From an uncultured Bacilli bacterium (GTDB taxonomy: Bacteria > Bacillota_I > Bacilli_A > RF39 > UBA660), in contig CALVKC010000082.1 of the NCBI GenBank assembly GCA_944332505.1, forward strand, positions 1-5,584: a stretch of DNA of 5,584 nucleotides, given 5' to 3'. The notes under the pieces were generated by a model that made no database searches, was not told where the DNA came from, and saw nothing but the letters and a program-made list of their open reading frames with translations. The translations under genes and the position numbers were made by a program. Positions 1-4,829 of this stretch are shown here, in pieces. Every line of letters starts with the position of its first letter. Positions within the stretch are counted from its first letter, which is position 1.

Positions 1-1
1 T

Positions 2-1801
2 GAAGATGTTGTTGCTGGTATTAGAACACCACAACCTATTGCAACTTTAAAAGAAGTAATGCCGGAAGTTTATAATGAATTTATTAGTGTTGCTAAAAAA
101 TTAGAAAATCACTATAAAGATATGCAAGATATGGAATTTACTATTGAAAATGGTAAGTTATTCATGTTACAAACAAGAAATGGTAAGAGAACTGGTACTG
201 CTGCTGTTAAAATTGCGGTTGATTTAGTAGATGAAGGGATGATTAGTAAAGAAGAAGCTTTATTAAAAGTAGAACCTAAACAATTGGATCAATTATTACA
301 TCCTACCTTTGCTGCTGATGATTTAAAGAAAGCTAAAAAAATTGCTAATGGTCTTGCAGCATCACCTGGTGCTGGATCAGGTAAAATATATTTTACAGCA
401 GAAAGTGCTACTGCTCATGATAAAGATGGAGAAGATACTATTTTAGTACGTCTAGAAACTTCACCTGAAGATATCGAAGGTATGCAACATGCCAGAGGTA
501 TTTTAACTATTCGTGGAGGGATGACTTCTCATGCGGCTGTTGTCGCTCGTGGAATGGGTAGAGCTTGTGTATGTGGTTGTGGCGAATTAAAAATTGATGA
601 AGATGCTAAAACATTAACTACTAAAGATGGTAATGTATATCATGAAGGTGATTATATTTCTATCGATGGTTCAACTGGTAATGTATATGCTGGTAAAATT
701 AATATGGTTGAACCATCTATTTCAGGATATTTTGAAAGATTTATGAAATGGGCTGATGAATGTCGTCGTCTAAAAGTACGCACAAATGCTGATACTCCTA
801 AAGATGCTTTAGTTGCTTGTAAATTTGGAGCAGAAGGTATTGGTTTATGTCGTACAGAACATATGTTTTTTGAAACTGAAAGAATTTTTAACTTCCGTAA
901 AATGATTGTAGCAGATAGCGAAGAAGATAGAAAAAAAGCATTAGATTTAATATTACCATATCAAAGAAGTGATTTTGAAGGATTATATCGTGCTATGAAA
1001 GGTTATCCAGTTGTTATTCGTTATTTAGATCCTCCTTTACATGAATTCTTACCTCATACAAAAGAAGAAATTGAAGATTTAGCTAAAGATTTAGGTATTA
1101 CATATGATAAGTTAAAAAGTAAAGTTGATTCTTTAAAAGAATTTAATCCAATGATGGGACATCGTGGTTGTCGTTTAGATATAACTTATCCAGAAATTGC
1201 AGTAATGCAAACTAAAGCTGTAATTGAAGCTGCTATTAATGTTTCTAAAGAAGGTATTAAAGTTAAACCAGAAATAATGATTCCTCTTGTATGTGATGTT
1301 AAAGAATTTAACTATGTTAAAAAAATTGTTTGTGATACAGCTGATGAAATTATGAAAAAAGAAAATATTAAATTAGAATATGAAGTTGGCACAATGATTG
1401 AAGTTCCTAGAGCGGCATTACTTGCTGATGAAATTGCTAAGGAAGCTAAATTCTTCTCATTTGGTACTAATGATTTATCACAATTAACATTTGGTTTTTC
1501 ACGTGACGATGCTGGTAAATTCTTAAAAGATTACTATGCTAAGAATATATTTGAATCTGATCCATTTGCTAAACTAGATCAAAATGGTGTTGGCAAACTT
1601 GTAAGTATGGCAGTTAAAGCAGCTAGAAGTGTTAATCCAAATATTTCCTTAGGTATATGTGGTGAACATGGTGGTGAAGCATCAAGTATAGAATTCTGCC
1701 ATAATAATGGCTTAGATTATGTATCTTGCTCACCATATCGTGTACCACTTGCTAGACTTGCTGCTGCTCAAGCCGCAATCAAGCGTGGAACGCAAAAATA
1801 G
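2..1801 (+). CDS. ppdK: Pyruvate,phosphate dikinase, C-terminal two thirds (5' end outside window)
   Basis: The enzyme interconverts ATP + phosphate + pyruvate and AMP + PPi + PEP in the cytoplasm; in anaerobes it commonly serves PPi-linked glycolysis. The frame is open from base 2, so the ATG at 59 is internal; 599 codons are visible. The fragment opens with the end of the ATP-grasp domain (EDVVAGIRTPQPI; then LQTRNGKRT near codons 56-64). The swivelling phosphohistidine domain follows, with GGMTSHAAVVARG and the catalytic His at codon 177. The C-terminal PEP/pyruvate barrel carries GLCRTEHMFF, RYLDPPLHE, GHRGCRLD, TMIEVPRA, FGTNDLSQ and GICGEHGG, with the acid/base Cys at codon 553. With an offset of 278 these match His455, Glu745, Asn768 and Cys831 as I recall them for the Clostridium symbiosum enzyme. 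That gives a full length near 877 residues, normal for the family. All visible active-site motifs are intact. Codon use is somewhat less AT-rich than in the genes downstream. Confidence 0.98.
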   Translation, partial: EDVVAGIRTPQPIATLKEVMPEVYNEFISVAKKLENHYKDMQDMEFTIENGKLFMLQTRNGKRTGTAAVKIAVDLVDEGMISKEEALLKVEPKQLDQLLHPTFAADDLKKAKKIANGLAASPGAGSGKIYFTAESATAHDKDGEDTILVRLETSPEDIEGMQHARGILTIRGGMTSHAAVVARGMGRACVCGCGELKIDEDAKTLTTKDGNVYHEGDYISIDGSTGNVYAGKINMVEPSISGYFERFMKWADECRRLKVRTNADTPKDALVACKFGAEGIGLCRTEHMFFETERIFNFRKMIVADSEEDRKKALDLILPYQRSDFEGLYRAMKGYPVVIRYLDPPLHEFLPHTKEEIEDLAKDLGITYDKLKSKVDSLKEFNPMMGHRGCRLDITYPEIAVMQTKAVIEAAINVSKEGIKVKPEIMIPLVCDVKEFNYVKKIVCDTADEIMKKENIKLEYEVGTMIEVPRAALLADEIAKEAKFFSFGTNDLSQLTFGFSRDDAGKFLKDYYAKNIFESDPFAKLDQNGVGKLVSMAVKAARSVNPNISLGICGEHGGEASSIEFCHNNGLDYVSCSPYRVPLARLAAAQAAIKRGTQK

Positions 1802-1932
1802 ACTCAAATGTCGATGTGTTCTTAACCCGTATAATCATTACAAAAGATGATGTATCTAGATATAAAGATAAATTTTGTAAATATAATGATATAAAATTTA
1901 AAGAACCAATTATAGTAGATATTTATATATAA
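1756..1932 (+). pseudogene. Possible 3' remnant of an unidentified gene directly after ppdK
   Basis: After the ppdK stop, a different frame stays open from 1756 to a TAA at 1930-1932, immediately before the terminator. It has no ATG, GTG or TTG start with a ribosome binding site. From about 1801 the translation (…NVDVFLTRIIITKDDVSRY…, ending KEPIIVDIYI) looks like protein, with alternating hydrophobic and charged residues and a tail that ends cleanly at the terminator. The part before 1801 is just ppdK read out of frame. I infer a gene tail whose front was lost when it became joined to the ppdK 3' end. I do not recognise the family, and it could be chance in AT-rich DNA. Confidence 0.3.
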
Positions 1933-1977
1933 AAAAAGACTAAGATGACAATTATGTCGTATATCTTAGTCTTTTTT
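1931..1977 (+). terminator. Rho-independent terminator after ppdK / remnant
   Basis: GACTAAGAT (1938-1946) pairs perfectly with ATCTTAGTC (1963-1971). An inner GACA/TGTC helix extends it, and the outer A run (1931-1937) can pair with the T run (1972-1977). The symmetric A and T tracts mean it could also work on the opposite strand. It ends transcription from ppdK and separates it from the regulator/ParB operon. Confidence 0.88.
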
Positions 1978-2022
1978 GTTATTAAGATTTTGATGTGCGA
2001 TTATTGATATGGAGGGTAAAAT

Positions 2023-2496
2023 ATGCGACTTATTTATACAAAACCATTATTAAAAGACTTATCACAAGGTTCTAGAATTGCTTTTGTTAGGCAATTTCGT
2101 TTAATGACACAAGATGAAGTTTCTGATAAATTAGGATTAACTGGAGAGTGTAAAAGGCGAACTATGACAAGATATGAAAAGGGTAATAGAAACCCCAAAA
2201 ATGATAGAACTATGGAGATAGCACAGATACTAAATGTGAATATTGCATCAATCAAAAAATATGATTATAAGAACGTGGAAGATATTATTTATACTTTAAT
2301 GTGGTTAGAAGAATTGTTGTCAAATTATCATATAGATTTATCTGATGTCCCAAGTGTAAAAAATAATATAATACTTGAATTAAAAATGTTTTTAGATGAA
2401 TGGAATATTATGAGAAATAAAAGAACGAAACGAGAAATATCCTATAATGATTATATAGATTGGAAATTAAATTATAAAATAAAGGAGGATAATTAA
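2023..2496 (+). CDS. XRE-family helix-turn-helix regulator (mobile-element type)
   Basis: A 157-residue cytoplasmic DNA-binding protein. Residues ~19-80 form an XRE/Cro-type five-helix domain (IAFVRQFRLMTQDEVSDKLG … RYEKGNRNP … MEIAQILNVN), with an enlarged loop containing GECKRR between the recognition-helix region and RYEKG. Residues 83-150 are predicted mostly helical, with no membrane span. The ending ISYNDYIDWKLNYK resembles, from memory, a tail common in regulators of Firmicutes conjugative elements. The start is set by GGAGGG at 2011-2016, six bases before the ATG. The stop is one base from the ParB-like start, and the ribosome binding site for that gene lies inside this gene's last codons, so the two are probably translated together. 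The likely role is control of this two-gene unit, possibly its own promoter. Targets cannot be read from the sequence. Confidence 0.85.
   Translation: MRLIYTKPLLKDLSQGSRIAFVRQFRLMTQDEVSDKLGLTGECKRRTMTRYEKGNRNPKNDRTMEIAQILNVNIASIKKYDYKNVEDIIYTLMWLEELLSNYHIDLSDVPSVKNNIILELKMFLDEWNIMRNKRTKREISYNDYIDWKLNYKIKEDN
2481..2488 (+). promoter_or_regulatory. Ribosome binding site for the ParB-like gene, inside the regulator gene
   Basis: AAAGGAGG sits within the last codons of the XRE gene (…KEDN, stop), nine bases before the ATG at 2498. This fixes the ParB-like start and suggests translational coupling. Confidence 0.8.
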
Positions 2497-2497
2497 A

Positions 2498-3241
2498 ATG
2501 AATTATTCAACTAAAATAAAATTGAATTTAATCGATAATTTTAAGAACCATCCATTTAAAGTAGAAAATAATGATTCATTAAAAGAACTTGCGAAAAGCA
2601 TAAAACAAAATGGATTACCAAATCCAGTAATTGTTAGAAAAAAGGGTACTAGTAGATATGAAATGATTTCTGGTCATAGTAGAAAAAATGCAATGGAATT
2701 ATTAGGCATAGAAGAAGTAGATGCAATTGTAAAAGAACTTACTGATGATGAAGCTGTAATATACATGGTAGATTCAAATATTTATCGTGAAAAGATATTA
2801 CCATCAAAAAAGGCTTTTGCTTATAAAATGAAAATGAATGCAATTAAGCATCAAGGAAAAAACACTTCGGACACTGGGAGTCCGAAGTTGTCATCAGAAA
2901 TTGTTGGTACTTTAATATGTTTAATAGTTTTAAAAATTACAAATACAACAGATAATTATATGAACATATTTATTGGATTTAGTATTATTATTTCTCTTTC
3001 AAGTGGAAGTATCATAATGCCTTGTAATTTTGTTTTACCAGAGGAGCAATCAATAATTGGAACAATACTAGCATATTCTTTAACATCAGGAATACTTGCA
3101 TTATCAATATTTGGACTAAATCAAATATTTAATGTTAGAGAAAATATGAATATGACTTTAGTTATTTGTTGCATTATAAGTGCTGTTATATATATTATCT
3201 CTTGGATAGTATCATCACAGAAAATAAAAAATTTTAATTAA
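2498..3241 (+). CDS. Chimeric protein: ParB N-terminal domain joined in frame to a membrane-protein tail
   Basis: Residues 1-~135 are a ParB/Spo0J-type N-terminal domain: the β-strand region KNHPFKV, then LAKSIKQNGLPNPVIVR, the nucleotide-binding ISGHSRKNAMELLGI (GHSR at 59-62) and DSNIYREKI (92-100, equivalent to the ENxQRE box). In full ParB proteins a helix-turn-helix domain follows that binds centromere-like sites. Here, from about residue 137 (TLICLIVLKI), the sequence becomes strongly hydrophobic, with four candidate spans at ~137-149, 155-175, 187-208 and 218-238, and ends QKIKNFN. The tail is not recognised; it resembles the C-terminal half of a multi-span integral membrane protein. 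A soluble partition protein ending in a membrane domain is not a known architecture, so I infer a deletion that happened to keep frame. An assembly join is the other explanation. The product may still be translated, since start, ribosome binding site and terminator are intact, but normal ParB function is unlikely. Confidence 0.8.
   Translation: MNYSTKIKLNLIDNFKNHPFKVENNDSLKELAKSIKQNGLPNPVIVRKKGTSRYEMISGHSRKNAMELLGIEEVDAIVKELTDDEAVIYMVDSNIYREKILPSKKAFAYKMKMNAIKHQGKNTSDTGSPKLSSEIVGTLICLIVLKITNTTDNYMNIFIGFSIIISLSSGSIIMPCNFVLPEEQSIIGTILAYSLTSGILALSIFGLNQIFNVRENMNMTLVICCIISAVIYIISWIVSSQKIKNFN
2864..2888. repeat. GC-rich perfect inverted repeat inside the ParB-like part
   Basis: ACTTCGGAC (2864-2872) and GTCCGAAGT (2880-2888) are perfect 9-base arms around a 7-base loop, ACTGGGA. 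The GC content contrasts with the surrounding ~27% GC sequence. It encodes part of NTSDTGSPKL and lies some 20 bases before the point where ParB similarity ends. No T run follows, so it is not an ordinary terminator. It may be a cruciform or mRNA hairpin, or a scar; its role is unknown. Confidence 0.6.
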
Positions 3242-3276
3242 AGATAAATCGAAGGTATATAAGATCTATCTTTTTT
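3240..3276 (+). terminator. Rho-independent terminator of the XRE/ParB-like operon
   Basis: AAAGATAAATC (3240-3250) pairs with GATCTATCTTT (3263-3273) with one A·C mismatch and a 12-base loop, followed by further T residues to 3276. The stem begins within the stop codon of the chimeric gene, so the membrane-protein tail keeps what looks like its native end. Confidence 0.75.
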
Positions 3277-3304
3277 CATGTATAATTATATATGTTAAAA
3301 CTCT

Positions 3305-3331
3305 TTGACAAACTTCCAAAAGACTTATGTA
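3305..3331 (+). promoter_or_regulatory. Possible promoter of the membrane-anchored XRE gene
   Basis: A consensus -35 TTGACA (3305-3310) is followed 15 bases later by TATGTA (3326-3331); the spacing is short and the -10 weak. An alternative -10, TATAAT at 3354-3359, has no good -35 and would leave a leader of only ~15 bases. The TGTCA direct repeat of the next two genes is absent here, so this gene is probably under different control from them. Confidence 0.3.
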
Positions 3332-3380
3332 GAAATGTTAAGTATATTTATTTTATAATTAGCATCGAAAGGAGAAATAT

Positions 3381-3950
3381 ATGAAACTCGGAGAAAATAT
3401 TTTAAAGTTAAGAAAACAAAATGGATTATCACAAGAACAATTAGGAGAACAGGTTGGTGTAACAAGGCAGACAATTTCAAATTGGGAATTAAATGAAACA
3501 ACTCCTAATCCAGAACAATTAAAATTATTATCAAAAGCATTAAATGTAAGTATTGATGAATTATTAGATAATGATGTTAAAAATGTAGTAATAGAAAAAG
3601 TATCTAATACAGAAAGATTAGCAGGAATAATTATAAAGATTTTAAAAGTGTTTGCTGTCTTTGGAATTATATATGTTATTTTAATTGTTTTAGGAATAAT
3701 TTTATTTAAGGTTTTTCCAAATGAAAAAGTAACAACTGTTAATGAAATAAAGTCTGCTACATTAAATTGTTCTATTGAAGATAATAATTATACTATTACA
3801 ATAGGAGATGATAATTATTTTGATTGCCCTGAATGTAATAAAGAAATGAATGTATATTTAAAAGATATAACTGATTGGGCAAACATTGACCACAGTATAG
3901 AAAATATTGAAAAATATTTTAAAGATAATGGTGGAACTTGCGAAGATTAA
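3381..3950 (+). CDS. Membrane-anchored XRE regulator with an extracytoplasmic cysteine-containing domain
   Basis: A 189-residue protein. Residues 1-62 are a typical XRE DNA-binding domain (ENILKLRKQNGLSQEQLGEQ … TRQTISNWELNETTPNPEQL … LNVSIDELL). A short linker with KVSNTERLA (73-81) leads to one membrane span at ~86-110. The remaining ~78 residues should lie outside the cell and contain Cys130, Cys187 and a CPEC motif (149-152), which could bind metal or form disulfides. This layout suggests a one-component sensor that binds DNA from the membrane; the signal is unknown. AAAGGAG at 3368-3374, six bases before the ATG, supports the start. The stop codon lies in the stem of its terminator. The linker and membrane segment are clearly related to the 46-residue protein encoded next, which suggests duplication and perhaps interaction between the two. 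DNA targets and ligand cannot be inferred. Confidence 0.88.
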   Translation: MKLGENILKLRKQNGLSQEQLGEQVGVTRQTISNWELNETTPNPEQLKLLSKALNVSIDELLDNDVKNVVIEKVSNTERLAGIIIKILKVFAVFGIIYVILIVLGIILFKVFPNEKVTTVNEIKSATLNCSIEDNNYTITIGDDNYFDCPECNKEMNVYLKDITDWANIDHSIENIEKYFKDNGGTCED

Positions 3951-3969
3951 TTTTGATTAATCTTTTTTT
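3943..3969 (+). terminator. Terminator overlapping the stop codon of the membrane-anchored XRE gene
   Basis: AAGATTAA (3943-3950, including the TAA stop) pairs perfectly with TTAATCTT (3957-3964) around the loop TTTTGA, followed by T residues to 3969. The TTAATCTTTTTTTAT stretch recurs exactly at 4203-4217, in the terminator after the small protein. Confidence 0.75.
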
Positions 3970-3970
3970 A

Positions 3971-4003
3971 TGTCACTTACTTGTCATTCTGATTATATAT
4001 AAT
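3971..4003 (+). promoter_or_regulatory. Direct-repeat operator and promoter, copy 1 (upstream of the small membrane protein)
   Basis: TGTCA occurs at 3971-3975 and 3982-3986, an 11-base period (TGTCA-N6-TGTCA), with a perfect TATAAT at 3998-4003. No proper -35 lies at 16-18 bases; instead the direct repeat covers the -35 position. Same-face direct repeats in this place are how OmpR/PhoB-type response regulators activate promoters, so I infer such a site. A near-identical copy lies at 4228-4261 before the ABC gene start. Confidence 0.7.
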
Positions 4004-4020
4004 GAATTTGTTACCAAAAT

Positions 4021-4028
4021 GAAGGAGG
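4021..4028 (+). promoter_or_regulatory. Ribosome binding site fixing the start of the small membrane protein
   Basis: GAAGGAGG lies five bases before the ATG at 4034. This excludes the longer reading from a TTG at 3938, which would begin inside the upstream gene and run through its terminator. Confidence 0.85.
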
Positions 4029-4033
4029 TATTT

Positions 4034-4174
4034 ATGAAAAAAGTTAGTAACACAGAGCAATTAGCTGAAACAATTAATAAAGGTATAAGAATATTCGGGA
4101 AAGTGTTTACAATATATGCTATATTAGTTGTAGTAGCACTTGTGGGTTTAATTGTATATGCTTTAGTCAGATAA
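4034..4174 (+). CDS. 46-residue single-span membrane protein, paralogue of the regulator's linker and membrane segment
   Basis: Residues 1-23 are polar or amphipathic (KVSNTEQLA at 3-11, then AETINKGIRIFGKV). Residues ~24-44 form one strongly hydrophobic span (FTIYAILVVVALVGLIVYAL), and the chain ends in Arg. Aligned without gaps to residues 71-108 of the upstream regulator it shares 16 of 38 identities, including KVSNTE, LA, the IY pair and the spacing to the membrane span. It has no DNA-binding or extracytoplasmic domain. It has its own promoter, direct-repeat operator, ribosome binding site and terminator, so it is a separately controlled gene and not a pseudogene tail. I infer that it sits in the membrane and may pair with the regulator through the shared segment, or acted with the ABC transporter whose gene start follows under an identical operator. 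Function is unknown. Confidence 0.8.
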   Translation: MKKVSNTEQLAETINKGIRIFGKVFTIYAILVVVALVGLIVYALVR

Positions 4175-4185
4175 TATTTTATTTG

Positions 4186-4214
4186 AGATTGACTTTGGAA
4201 GTTAATCTTTTTTT
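4186..4214 (+). terminator. Terminator after the small membrane protein gene
   Basis: AGATTGACTT (4186-4195) pairs with AAGTTAATCT (4199-4208), with one G·U pair and a three-base loop, followed by T residues to 4214 and a second T-rich run. Its right arm and T tract match the preceding terminator at 3957-3971. Confidence 0.8.
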
Positions 4215-4227
4215 ATTTTTTTCAAAA

Positions 4228-4261
4228 TGTCACTTACTTGTCATTTTGGTTATCATATAAT
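4228..4261 (+). promoter_or_regulatory. Direct-repeat operator and promoter, copy 2 (upstream of the broken ABC gene)
   Basis: TGTCA at 4228-4232 and 4239-4243 keeps the same 11-base period and the same spacer CTTACT as copy 1, with TATAAT at 4256-4261. From ATGTCACTTACTTGTCATT onward the copies differ by two substitutions and one inserted base up to the -10. Its likely target operon is the ABC transporter, now truncated. The regulator that would bind it is not encoded in the window. Confidence 0.7.
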
Positions 4262-4285
4262 TAAAACGACAAAGGAGGAAATTAG

Positions 4286-4429
4286 ATGGAAATATTAAGA
4301 GTTGAAAATCTTTCTAAGGTATATGGAAAGGGAGAAAATAAAGTAGTTGCATTAGATAATGTGTCTTTTTCAGTAGAGAGAAGCAATCACCAATATTTTA
4401 AAAAATTGTATAGAACATTCAAAAGATGA
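4286..4429 (+). pseudogene. ABC-transporter ATPase, first ~31 codons only (truncated)
   Basis: AAAGGAGG at 4271-4278 and the ATG at 4286 start a protein whose opening, EILRVENLSKVYGKGENKVVALDNVSFSVE, is the first β-strands and A-loop Tyr (Tyr13) of the MacB/BceA/LolD-like ATPase class, which exports or senses peptides and lipids together with a large permease. Similarity stops at about residue 32, before the Walker A motif; the usual next residues would be KGEFVAIVG. After that, 15 unrelated codons (SNHQYFKK…) are read out of frame from histidine-kinase sequence, ending at TGA 4427-4429. The 47-residue product lacks every catalytic motif. Promoter and ribosome binding site are intact, so a useless short peptide may still be made. 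The family normally has ~225-255 residues. Confidence 0.88.
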
Positions 4430-4682
4430 TTCTACTATTACAATAGATATAGACTCTAATAAAATATATAAACAAATTACTATTAAAGACAATGGAGAAG
4501 GTATTGATGAAAAGGATTTACCACATATCTTCGAGAGGTTTTATAAAGGAAAAAACTCTTCTAAAGATAGTGTAGGAATTGGTTTAGCACTTGCTAAAAC
4601 TATTATTGAAAAAGATAATGGCTCTATTAACGTTGACTCTAAAAAAGGAAAGCAAACAACATTTGTTATCAAATATTATTAA
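4377..4682 (+). pseudogene. Sensor histidine kinase, C-terminal ATP-binding domain only (truncated)
   Basis: From 4380 the frame shifted by +1 relative to the ABC fragment reads as a HATPase_c domain: the N box EAITNILKNCIEHS, the G1 box DNGEGI, the F box FERFYKG and the G2 box GIGLALAKTIIEKDNG, ending TTFVIKYY and stop at 4680-4682. All ATP-binding boxes are present in order. The sensor region, membrane spans and phospho-acceptor His box are missing, and no start codon exists in frame, so no kinase can be made. The N-box type resembles small kinases that work with peptide-sensing ABC transporters. The junction is at about 4376-4383, where the sequence of both partners is compatible with GAGA/AGAAGC. 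Confidence 0.9.
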
Positions 4683-4829
4683 TAAATAAGCCTTGATTAG
4701 TTGGATTTTAAGAGAATATTTTATCTTTCGAAAATTGTATAATACGATTATAATTTGAATTCTACTTTTAAGTGGTATAAATATTGCTGATTAAATGGTA
4801 TATTTGATTCATGAAAAGGAGATGATCTT
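4683..4829. other. Intergenic leader of the XRE-SdpI gene, with a TATAAT inverted repeat
   Basis: No gene or clear terminator is seen. TATAAT at 4738-4743 and ATTATA at 4747-4752 form an inverted repeat around ACG. A second TATAAT reads at 4749-4754 with only a weak TTTCGA 17 bases upstream. This is the likely promoter area and possibly the operator of the following gene, but AT-rich sequence gives such repeats easily. Confidence 0.35.

Noticed and set aside
59..61. ATG at 59 as the ppdK start
   Set aside because: The frame is open upstream to base 2 and encodes conserved enzyme sequence (EDVVAGIRTPQPI), so the gene begins outside the window.
2034..2255. Antisense open frame of 73 codons
   Set aside because: It lies wholly inside the XRE regulator gene on the other strand, has no ribosome binding site, and its residues show no domain; it is a shadow of the real gene.
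3281..3286. TATAAT just after the operon terminator as a promoter
   Set aside because: No -35 element is found at a usable distance upstream, and AT-rich sequence yields this hexamer by chance.
3938..4033. Longer N-terminus for the small membrane protein from a TTG at 3938
   Set aside because: It would overlap the upstream gene and read through the terminator, operator and promoter; the ATG at 4034 has an ideal ribosome binding site.
4377..4429. Programmed frameshift joining the ABC and kinase frames
   Set aside because: A +1 shift would be needed. The T/A run at 4395-4405 is not arranged as a known slippery heptamer in the ABC frame, and the combined protein would lack Walker A, the His box and any sensible function.
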